Origin: CAAGNP01 sp964611185
GTDB lineage: Bacteria; Bacteroidota; Bacteroidia; Bacteroidales; UBA932
Assembly (NCBI GenBank): GCA_964611185.1
Contig: CAZSXE010000068.1
Location: forward strand, 1 to 5,347
Reading direction: 5' to 3'
DNA length: 5,347 nucleotides
Positions within the stretch are counted from its first letter, which is position 1. Every line of letters starts with the position of its first letter. The notes under the pieces are model-generated. The model ran no database searches, was not told the origin of the DNA, and saw only the letters and a list, made by a program, of their open reading frames with translations. This document shows, in pieces, positions 1 through 5,347 of the stretch. A program made the translations under genes and the position numbers.

Positions 1-1952
1 ACCTCTTCAAAATCCACATCCGTTACCTCTGTGTCTTTATCACCTTTGGATGAGGATGAAGAACCGCTATCGGATGATGGACCTTGCTGACCGGCACCTG
101 CTCCGGGGTTGAATCCGGCACCGGCGCCTGCACCTGCTCCTGAGGCTTGTGCGGCTTTGGCCATATCTTCTGAGGCTGCGTGCCATGCGTTGTTAAGACC
201 TTCGGTGGCTTTATCGATGGCAGAGATATCTCCTGACTTATGAGCTTCTTTCAAGGCTGTAAGGGCTGATTCGATGGCACCTTTCTTATCGGCGGGAATC
301 TTATCACCATATTCCTTAAGGTTCTTTTCGCTCTGGAATATCATTGCGTCAGCGCCATTAACCTTATCGATTTTTTCTTTCTCAGCTTTATCTGAGGCTT
401 CATTGGCCTTGGCCTCATCACGCATTTTTTTGATTTCTGCATCGCTCAATCCGGAGGAAGCTTCGATACGAATCTTCTGCTCTTTTCCTGTAGCTTTATC
501 TTTCGCAGACACATTCAAGATACCATTGGCATCAATATCGAAAGTAACTTCAATCTGAGGGATTCCACGCGGTGCGGGAGTGATTCCGTCAAGATGGAAA
601 CGGCCGATAGTCTTATTGTCGCGAGCCATGGATCTTTCACCTTGAAGAATATGAATTTCTACTGAAGGCTGGTTATCGCTGGCGGTAGAGAATACTTCAG
701 ACTTACGGGTAGGGATAGTGGTGTTGGACTCGATAAGTTTGGTAAGTACACCGCCAAGTGTCTCAATACCGAGAGATAGAGGTGTAACATCGAGAAGAAG
801 CACATCTTTCACATCACCTGCAAGAACACCACCCTGAATAGCAGCACCCACAGCTACCACTTCATCGGGATTTACCCCTTTATTAGGAGTCTTTCCGAAG
901 AATTTCTCAACTATCTGCTGTATGGCAGGAATACGGGTAGAACCACCTACGAGAAGGACTTCGTCAATATCAGATGCTTTAAGCCCTGCATCTGAAACAG
1001 CCTTACGGCAAGGTTCAATAGTCTTCTGAATCAAATCATCGCAAATCTGCTCGAATTTGGCACGTGTAAGTGTTTTAACCAAATGTTTTGGAACTCCGTC
1101 CACAGGCATAATGTAAGGAAGATTTATTTCAGAAGAAGTCTGACTTGAAAGTTCAATTTTAGCCTTTTCAGCAGCTTCTTTTAATCTTTGAAGAGCCATA
1201 GGGTCCTTGCGAAGATCTATTCCGCTATTTTCAGACTTAAATTCATCGGCAAGCCAGTCTATAATTCTGTGGTCAAAATCATCACCTCCAAGGTGAGTAT
1301 CACCATTTGTAGATTTTACTTCAAATACGCCATCGCCAAGTTCAAGGATGGAAATATCGAAAGTACCACCACCAAGGTCATAAACAGCCACCTTCATGTC
1401 TTTGTTCTTCTTATCCATACCGTAAGCCAATGCTGCCGCCGTAGGCTCATTTATGATACGCTTAACCTTAAGACCTGCGATCTCACCGGCCTCTTTGGTA
1501 GCCTGTCTCTGCGAATCGGAGAAATATGCAGGAACTGTGATTACAGCCTCTGTAACTTCCTGTCCAAGATAATCTTCAGCAGTCTTTTTCATCTTCTGAA
1601 GAATCATCGCCGATATCTCCTGAGGAGAATAAAGTCTTCCGTCAATATTTACCCTTGCAGTACCATTATCACCTTTAGAGATAGTATAAGGTACTCTTTT
1701 GATTTCGGTCTGTACCCTATCAAAAGGTTCTCCCATAAATCTCTTTATAGAGAAGATGGTCCTCAAAGGGTTAGTGATAGCCTGTCTTTTAGCAGGATCA
1801 CCGATTTTTCTTTCACCATTGTCTGCAAAAGCGACAACAGATGGTGTTGTTCTTTTACCTTCACTGTTGATAATAACAGTAGGTTCGTTACCTTCCATCA
1901 CTGCTACGCAGGAGTTGGTAGTTCCTAAGTCTATTCCTATAATTTTTCCCAT
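1..1952 (-). CDS. dnaK: Molecular chaperone DnaK (Hsp70), 3' end cut by window edge
   Basis: ATP-dependent cytosolic chaperone that binds exposed hydrophobic segments of unfolded proteins and works with DnaJ and GrpE. Reading leftward from the ATG at 1952 gives 650 complete codons in one frame. The N-terminal phosphate loop IDLGTTNSC spans residues 7-15. Lys70 sits in FSIKRFMG, at the same number as the catalytic Lys70 of E. coli DnaK. DLGGGTFD follows at about 192-199 and LLVGGSTRIP at about 333-342. The interdomain linker DVLLLDV (383-389) leads into the substrate-binding domain. The tail is rich in Gly/Ala, then Ser, and ends in the acidic DVDFEEV usual for Bacteroidales DnaK. Only about one residue (probably Lys) and the stop should be missing, giving roughly 652 residues, slightly longer than the usual 638-640. 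The gene is divergent from panB. The start is preceded by an AT-rich leader without a Shine-Dalgarno sequence. The identification is certain. Confidence 0.98.
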   Translation of the reverse strand, partial: MGKIIGIDLGTTNSCVAVMEGNEPTVIINSEGKRTTPSVVAFADNGERKIGDPAKRQAITNPLRTIFSIKRFMGEPFDRVQTEIKRVPYTISKGDNGTARVNIDGRLYSPQEISAMILQKMKKTAEDYLGQEVTEAVITVPAYFSDSQRQATKEAGEIAGLKVKRIINEPTAAALAYGMDKKNKDMKVAVYDLGGGTFDISILELGDGVFEVKSTNGDTHLGGDDFDHRIIDWLADEFKSENSGIDLRKDPMALQRLKEAAEKAKIELSSQTSSEINLPYIMPVDGVPKHLVKTLTRAKFEQICDDLIQKTIEPCRKAVSDAGLKASDIDEVLLVGGSTRIPAIQQIVEKFFGKTPNKGVNPDEVVAVGAAIQGGVLAGDVKDVLLLDVTPLSLGIETLGGVLTKLIESNTTIPTRKSEVFSTASDNQPSVEIHILQGERSMARDNKTIGRFHLDGITPAPRGIPQIEVTFDIDANGILNVSAKDKATGKEQKIRIEASSGLSDAEIKKMRDEAKANEASDKAEKEKIDKVNGADAMIFQSEKNLKEYGDKIPADKKGAIESALTALKEAHKSGDISAIDKATEGLNNAWHAASEDMAKAAQASGAGAGAGAGFNPGAGAGQQGPSSDSGSSSSSKGDKDTEVTDVDFEE

Positions 1953-1986
1953 AATATATATTTTTTAATTGTTATCAAATTGTTTT

Positions 1987-2004
1987 ATCGCCTTTTCAGG
2001 CAAC
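1987..2004 (-). promoter_or_regulatory. GAAA-tetraloop hairpin in dnaK 5' leader
   Basis: Read on the dnaK strand, GUUGCCU-GAAA-AGGCGAU can form a 7-bp stem, including one U-G and one terminal G-U pair, capped by a GNRA-type loop. It ends 34 nt before the dnaK start codon. If the sigma-54-like site just upstream is the promoter, transcription would begin near 2006 and this hairpin would sit at the very 5' end of the mRNA, a position where stems often protect against decay. The pairing is visible; the role is inferred. It does not cover the start codon, so a classical RNA thermometer is not supported. Confidence 0.4.
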
Positions 2005-2017
2005 GACATCTATTTAA

Positions 2018-2033
2018 CGAAGATTGTGCCAAA
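2018..2033 (-). promoter_or_regulatory. Candidate sigma-54-like promoter for dnaK
   Basis: On the dnaK strand the sequence TTTGGCACAATCTTCG matches the -24 element of sigma-54 promoters (TGGCAC) and, at the correct spacing, part of the -12 element, where TCGT replaces the expected TTGC. It would place the start of transcription near 2006 and give a leader of about 54 nt. No good Bacteroidota housekeeping promoter (-33 TTTG with -7 TAnnTTTG) was seen on this strand. The match is incomplete, and assignment to sigma-54 is an inference. Confidence 0.35.
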
Positions 2034-2042
2034 TCAAAAAAC

Positions 2043-2055
2043 TGACAACCTGTCA
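2043..2055. promoter_or_regulatory. 13-bp palindrome TGACA-N3-TGTCA between dnaK and panB
   Basis: TGACA and TGTCA are perfect inverted arms separated by ACC. The site lies about 10 bp upstream of the candidate dnaK promoter and 65 bp upstream of the panB start. Its symmetry and its place in a divergent intergenic region suit an operator for a dimeric regulator, but a palindrome this short can occur by chance and no regulator is indicated. Confidence 0.25.
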
Positions 2056-2091
2056 TATTGTTTATATCCAAAATATTCTATTCCTTTGTGT

Positions 2092-2099
2092 CATATTTG
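2092..2099 (+). promoter_or_regulatory. Weak -7-like box upstream of panB
   Basis: CATATTTG differs by one informative base from the Bacteroidota -7 consensus TAnnTTTG and lies 20 bp before the panB ATG. No TTTG sits at the proper distance upstream for a -33 element, so support is poor. The rest of the 1953-2119 spacer is AT-rich with no gene. Confidence 0.2.
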
Positions 2100-2119
2100 A
2101 AATCAATAATTACAAGAAA

Positions 2120-2935
2120 ATGTCAATTGAAGGAAAGGGCAGAGTGATGACTACCCGTAAATTACTGCAAATGAAGCTATCAGGCGAGAAGATTGCCATG
2201 CTCACCGCCTACGATTATACCTCTGCAAGAATTGTCGATGAAGCCGGAATAGATATGATTTTAGTCGGCGATTCCGCCGCCAATGTTATGGCAGGTCACG
2301 AGACGACCCTACCTATCACTATCGACCAGATGATATATCATGCCCAGAGTGTTATGAGGGCTGTAAAAAATCCCCTTGTAGTGGTCGATATGCCTTTCGG
2401 GACATATCAGGGTAATTCTAAATTTGCCGTAAGCAATGCCATCCGGATAATGAAAGAATCAGAAGCCGATGCAGTTAAGCTCGAAGGGGGCAGGGAAGTT
2501 CTCGAATCTGTGGAGCGAATCCTTTCGGCAGGCATTCCCGTAATGGGTCATTTGGGTCTTACACCCCAATCTATCCACAAATTCGGCACTTACGCAGTTC
2601 GAGCGAAAGAAGAAGAAGAGGCTGCTCGTCTAATGGAAGATGCCCTCTCTCTCGAAAAGGCAGGATGCTTCTCCATTGTCCTTGAAAAAATCCCGGCAAC
2701 CCTCGGAAAGATGGTTACAGAAGCGCTCACGATACCGGTAATAGGAATAGGAGCAGGCAAATATGTTGATGGTCAAGTACTTGTGATGCACGATATGCTC
2801 GGCCTCACCACAGAATTTTCTCCTCGTTTTCTCCGTCGCTACCATAATCTTCACGATGAGTACCTAAAAGCGTTCCGCCAATATGTCTCCGATGTTAAAA
2901 ATAAAGAATTTCCCAATGACGAAGAACAATATTAA
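2120..2935 (+). CDS. panB: 3-methyl-2-oxobutanoate hydroxymethyltransferase (ketopantoate hydroxymethyltransferase)
   Basis: Transfers a hydroxymethyl group from 5,10-methylenetetrahydrofolate to 2-oxoisovalerate, making ketopantoate, the first committed step toward pantothenate and CoA; a cytosolic, Mg-dependent TIM-barrel enzyme. The 271-residue product has the family signatures in order: LTAYDYTSA (28-36), VGDSAANV (49-56) with metal ligand Asp51, VVVDMPFG (87-94) with metal ligand Asp90, VKLEGG (119-124), GHLGLTPQS (143-151), IVLEKIPA (186-193) with the catalytic Glu189, and IGIGAG (208-213). The end DVKNKEFPNDEEQY is typical of Bacteroidales PanB. I chose the ATG at 2120 because it gives the usual family length. 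The same frame stays open upstream to 2024, but those 32 residues do not resemble PanB. No panC or panD is in the window. The next gene starts one base after the stop, suggesting co-transcription. Confidence 0.96.
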   Translation: MSIEGKGRVMTTRKLLQMKLSGEKIAMLTAYDYTSARIVDEAGIDMILVGDSAANVMAGHETTLPITIDQMIYHAQSVMRAVKNPLVVVDMPFGTYQGNSKFAVSNAIRIMKESEADAVKLEGGREVLESVERILSAGIPVMGHLGLTPQSIHKFGTYAVRAKEEEEAARLMEDALSLEKAGCFSIVLEKIPATLGKMVTEALTIPVIGIGAGKYVDGQVLVMHDMLGLTTEFSPRFLRRYHNLHDEYLKAFRQYVSDVKNKEFPNDEEQY

Positions 2936-2936
2936 A

Positions 2937-3888
2937 ATGACTTCAATCAGCAAAACTCATACTTCACAAGATCGACCCTCTTCCCACTACCGTTCACTTC
3001 CAAAAGAAGAATTTGATGACATTTCTTCACGAATTCTCTACGAAGACAATCACCTGCTCATTTTAAATAAAAAAGTCGGAGAAATAGTTCAGGGAGATAA
3101 GACAGGAGACGAGCCTCTAAGCGAAAAACTCAAAGCATTCATATCTGAAAGAGATCTCAAACCAGGAAGAGTGTTCATCGGAGTCCCGCACAGACTTGAC
3201 CGTCCGGTCAGCGGTATTGCAGTTTTTGCCAAAACTTCCAAAGCCCTCGAGCGCCTTAATGAAATGTTTCGTGAAGGTTCCTCCTCCGGCAATGAGAACG
3301 ATTCCGCCTCCGGCAATAATGATNNNNNNNNNNNNNNNNNNNNNNNNNNNNNNNNNNNNNNNNNNNNNNNNNNNNNNNNNNNNNNNNNNNNNNNNNNNNN
3401 NNNNNNNNNNNNNNNNNNNNNNNTCCGCCTCCGGCAATAATGATATGCATATAAAAGACAATTTATCCCTCAATAGGGAAAACGACCGTCGCATCAATAA
3501 GACCTACTGGGCACTTGTGGAGCACTGCCCTGAACCGAACGAAGGGGTTCTGAGGCACTACCTCCTTCGTAACGAGAAGCAAAACAAATCGTATGCCTAC
3601 TCCACCCCCAAGTCAGGAGCCAAAGAGGCTGTTCTGAAATATCATCTTCTGAAAGCTACAAAAAACTACTTTTTAGTAGAAATTGAGCTACTTACAGGCC
3701 GACATCACCAAATACGCTGTCAGCTCTCTGCTATCGGCTGTCCTATTAAAGGCGATTTAAAATACGGAGCTCGTCGCTCCAATAAAGATGGCGGCATTTC
3801 CCTCCATGCCCGCACCATCTCCATAATTCATCCCGTTCGAAAAGAACGCATCGAAATTATCGCTCCCACGGAAATGGAATCTTTGTAA
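2937..3888 (+). CDS. RluA/RluD-family pseudouridine synthase with a repeat-bearing insertion, interrupted by an assembly gap
   Basis: Probably converts specific uridines of rRNA or tRNA to pseudouridine; the target cannot be told from sequence. The left part (129 codons to 3323) holds SRILYEDNHLLILNKKVGE (31-49) and the catalytic motif HRLDRPVSG with Asp88. The right part (154 codons from 3424) holds KTYWALVEH, LLTGRHHQIRCQL and CPIKGDLKYGA, all RluA-family hallmarks, and ends at TAA 3886-3888. Between MFREG and INKTYWAL, normally joined by only one or two residues, lies an extra Ser/Gly/Asn/Asp-rich stretch of at least 30 residues containing 100 Ns. The halves are in different frames only because 100 is not a multiple of three, so the gene is probably intact. 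Start 2937 is one base after the panB stop; an in-frame ATG at 2916 overlapping panB is the main alternative. There is no S4 domain at the N terminus. Confidence 0.88.
3279..3444 (+). repeat. Short tandem repeat coding for SxSGNxxD units, spanning the gap
   Basis: Three in-frame units are visible: SSSGNEND (24 bp, 3279-3302), SASGNND (21 bp, 3303-3323) and, after the gap, SASGNND again (21 bp, 3424-3444). The last two are identical base for base and abut the Ns exactly on both sides. This suggests either further hidden copies or two contig ends that overlap. The repeat encodes a flexible hydrophilic loop in the pseudouridine synthase. Confidence 0.8.
3324..3423. other. Assembly gap, 100 Ns
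   Basis: Exactly 100 consecutive Ns, the common placeholder for a gap of unknown size. The reading frames on the two sides disagree by one base across 100 Ns but would agree for any gap length divisible by three, including removal of the gap together with one of the two identical 21-bp flanks. Confidence 0.97.
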
Positions 3889-3892
3889 AAAA

Positions 3893-3923
3893 GACACTGT
3901 CGAATAAATTGTATAGACGATAA
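3893..3923 (+). repeat. Left terminal inverted repeat of IS256-like element
   Basis: Starts GACACTGTCGAATAAATTG and ends TAGACGATAA. It pairs imperfectly with the inverted right ends at 5206-5236 (about 20/31) and 5120-5150 (about 18/31, with one base offset). The GACACTGTC start resembles the ends of related IS256-family elements as I recall them. Confidence 0.55.
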
Positions 3924-3975
3924 CACGGGTATTAAAAACTCGAGTTACTATATTAACTTTAACAGAACCATTATT

Positions 3976-5106
3976 ATGGACAGTATTATGGCAAATCAAT
4001 ACATAGAGACAATCATCCCGGCATAACTTTTAACGAAAAATCTTATCCACCAATTTAAAACGATTAGGATATAAGTACCTTTCTAAAAGGATTACATCCA
4101 AAAGTTTGGAGAAAATGTGTCAAGTCGAAATGGATTCACATTTAGGTTATGAAAAACATTTCGGAAATAATAGGGGCAATTTGAGAAATTGTAATTTTCC
4201 TAAAAAGATTCAGACAAAACAAGGAGAGAGTATCATTAATATTCCCATAAACAAGAATTGAGATTTTAATCCAATTGCTGTACCCAAACATCAAAGCAGA
4301 GGATCATCTATAGAGCGATTGGACCAATAAGTTAACACAATCAGCCATAGAATAGCAGAACAGGCCACTTGAGCATCAATAATTTGGTTTATGGATGGAT
4401 GTCATTATATTTAATGAAAGAGATAAGGGCAGGGTTATTAATAAAATTATCTATCTAAGCATTGGGTTAAATAAAAACGGATATAAGCAGGTTCTTGGAA
4501 TTTGGGTAGGTAAAGCAGAGAATTCTCATTTTAAATGACAGTTTTAACCGACTTAAAATCAAGAGGCGTAGAAGAGATTCTCATAATCTGCTCGAACCAT
4601 CTTAACGGTTTTACAGACACAATCCGCACCGTATTTCTCAACGCCGCCACACAAATATGTGTAGTTCATCAGTTAAAAAAAATTGCAAATATGTAGTTTG
4701 GAAGAATTTAAAGAGATTCACCAATAATTTAAAAATGGTTTATGCTGCTGTAAACAAAGATGTTACATCGATTACTCTTGATGATTTTGAAGAAAGATGA
4801 GGATTAAAATATCAATACGCCATTATTAGTAGTTGGCGGGCCAATTGGGACGATTTTTCCACTATATCTGATTTTACAATGGACACACGGAAGATAATCT
4901 ACACGACAAATCTCATAGAAAACCATAACGGTAAAATCAGAAAATACACTAAAAATAAACTCTCATATCCTTCTGATGATGCTGTCAAGAAATCCGTATA
5001 TCTTGCAATAAGCGAGATTGAACGAAAATGGACACAGCCATATCGTAATTGAGGTATTGTTTTCAATCAATTTATAGCTTTCATTGGAAACAGAATTATA
5101 TTATGA
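3976..5106 (+). pseudogene. IS256-family transposase (DDE, mutator type), decayed
   Basis: The transposase can be read piecewise. MANQYIETIIP starts at 3988, or at 3976 if an in-frame upstream ATG was used, then a stop at 4024. EMDSHLGYEKH and PIAVPKHQSRGSSIERL follow in another frame, with a stop at 4259. About 30-40 residues are deleted near 4322. NRPL and WMDVI, with the first catalytic Asp at 4398-4400, lead to KGRVINKIIYLSIGLNKNGY and VLGIWVGKAENSHF (stops at 4353 and 4380). One base is lost near 4532. LKSRGVEEILIICSNHLNGF follows, where Asn (AAC, 4595-4597) replaces the second catalytic Asp. One A is lost in the A8 run at 4675-4682. Then WRANWDDFSTISDF, YTTNLIENHNGKIRKYTKN with the catalytic Glu at 4918-4920, and RKWTQPYRN (stops at 4798 and 5050), ending at TGA 5104-5106. 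It cannot make active enzyme. Confidence 0.9.
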
Positions 5107-5119
5107 ATAAATCTCTGAA

Positions 5120-5150
5120 ATTTTCATTTACACAAAATTATAGATGGTGC
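5120..5150 (+). repeat. Inner right-end-like copy of IS256 terminal repeat
   Basis: Contains CATTTACACAAAATTATAGA and lies 13 bp after the transposase stop. It resembles the outer end at 5206-5236 in direct orientation: from TTTACACA onward 17 of 24 bases agree, and about 10 of the 15 before it. It could be the true end of the element, in which case the outer copy belongs to another element or a duplication. Confidence 0.5.
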
Positions 5151-5171
5151 TTATTTCTGAAAATAGAATTG

Positions 5172-5195
5172 GGCTTTAGATTCTCGACTAAAGCC
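5172..5195. terminator. Hairpin GGCTTTAG-N8-CTAAAGCC, possible terminator
   Basis: Perfect 8-bp inverted arms around an 8-nt loop, lying between the two right-end copies. On the plus strand a T-rich stretch (GATTTTATCG) begins about eight bases after the stem, which is farther than in a standard intrinsic terminator. It may stop transcripts leaving the transposase. Confidence 0.4.
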
Positions 5196-5205
5196 ATCTC
5201 AGATT

Positions 5206-5236
5206 TTATCGTTTACACAGAACTTTGGATACTGCC
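5206..5236 (+). repeat. Outer right terminal inverted repeat of IS256-like element
   Basis: TTATCGTTTACACAGAACTT then TGGATACTGCC. The reverse complement matches the left end at about 20 of 31 positions without gaps, better than the inner copy. I therefore take it as the probable element boundary. Confidence 0.5.
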
Positions 5237-5293
5237 ATTTTAAAATTACAACAAAATATAACTTGACACCGGTTAAATTACGCTACTTAATTT

Positions 5294-5329
5294 TTTGGGG
5301 AACAAAAACACCCATTTTTGCTCCCCAAA
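5294..5329. terminator. Strong 15-bp-arm hairpin, probable terminator
   Basis: Arms 5294-5308 and 5315-5329 are complementary at 14 of 15 positions around the 6-nt loop CACCCA. The single mismatch is A-C on the plus strand but becomes a U-G wobble on the minus strand, so a leftward RNA would pair along all 15 positions. That favours a transcript entering from beyond base 5347. Neither side has a clean U-tract after the stem, although the stem contains A5/T5 blocks. The rest of 5237-5347 is AT-rich with no recognisable gene. Confidence 0.5.
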
Positions 5330-5347
5330 TGTTTATTAAATCATTTA

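Larger units (their letters stand above)
3893..5236 (+). mobile_element. Degenerate IS256-family insertion sequence
   Basis: About 1344 bp, the usual size for the IS256 family, enclosing a broken IS256-type transposase. The left end (3893-3923) and the reverse complement of the right end (5206-5236) match at about 20 of 31 positions by eye, best in the inner half (GACGATAA against AACGATAA). A second right-end-like copy lies inside, at 5120-5150. Flanking bases are A/T-rich and give no convincing 8-9 bp target duplication. The element is visibly more AT-rich than dnaK and panB. It begins four bases after the pseudouridine synthase stop codon. Family and extent are well supported by the transposase; exact ends are approximate. 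Confidence 0.8.

Noticed and set aside
274..558. 94-codon plus-strand open frame
   Set aside because: Antisense to the dnaK substrate-binding domain; composition typical of a shadow frame.
1188..1968. Plus-strand open frames of 246 and 89 codons opposite the dnaK N-terminal half
   Set aside because: They are antisense to a clearly intact, highly conserved dnaK frame, and their translations resemble no protein family I know.
1967..1984. AATTGTTATC sequence resembling half of a lac operator upstream of dnaK
   Set aside because: AT-rich direct repeat with an accidental likeness; no symmetrical partner and no LacI-family context.
2024..2119. Upstream in-frame extension of panB (start at 2024)
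   Set aside because: The extra 32 residues are unlike PanB N termini and would overlap the dnaK promoter region; the ATG at 2120 gives the normal length.
2630..2854. 74-codon minus-strand open frame inside panB
   Set aside because: Shadow of the panB coding frame.
3279..3444. Possible CRISPR-like repeat
   Set aside because: The repeats are 21-24 bp, adjacent without spacers, in frame and coding, so they are a coding tandem repeat and not an array.
3089..3497. Minus-strand frames of 75, 126 and 64 codons across the gap
   Set aside because: They run antisense to the pseudouridine synthase, and two of them cross the Ns.
3757..3999. 80-codon minus-strand open frame over the pseudouridine synthase end and IS left end
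   Set aside because: It spans the junction between a gene and a later insertion, so it cannot be an old gene; no family likeness.
5049..5243. 64-codon plus-strand open frame
   Set aside because: It overlaps the transposase tail and both IS right-end copies in another frame; best explained as chance.

Overview
The window looks like chromosomal DNA from a member of Bacteroidota, most likely order Bacteroidales. The DnaK, the ketopantoate hydroxymethyltransferase and the RluA-type protein all read like Bacteroidales versions of those families. Start codons lie behind AT-rich leaders without a clear Shine-Dalgarno sequence, which is usual in that phylum. The genus cannot be fixed from this sequence.

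Layout. Bases 1-1952 (minus strand) carry almost all of dnaK; only the last codon or so and the stop lie beyond base 1. Bases 1953-2119 are a divergent promoter region. It holds a possible sigma-54-like site and a small hairpin on the dnaK side, and a 13-bp palindrome between the two genes. Bases 2120-2935 (plus) are panB, the first committed step of pantothenate/CoA synthesis. One base after its stop codon begins an RluA/RluD-family pseudouridine synthase (2937-3888, plus), so the two are probably co-transcribed. This gene contains an extra Ser/Gly/Asn/Asp-rich stretch with repeat units. An assembly gap of exactly 100 Ns sits in the middle of it.

Bases 3893-5236 are a decayed insertion sequence of the IS256 family. 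Its transposase reading can be followed from about 3976 to 5106 through several stops, frameshifts and one internal deletion, and one catalytic aspartate is replaced. The element's left end begins only four bases after the pseudouridine synthase stop codon. Two related copies of a right end lie 86 bp apart. The last 110 bases hold no gene but contain a strong 15-bp-arm hairpin.

Functionally this is ordinary core genome (chaperone, vitamin biosynthesis, RNA modification) followed by a dead mobile element. I found no convincing new multi-gene system. The items most worth checking are the repeat-containing insertion with its assembly gap, the decay pattern and doubled end of the IS256 remnant, and the dnaK leader.
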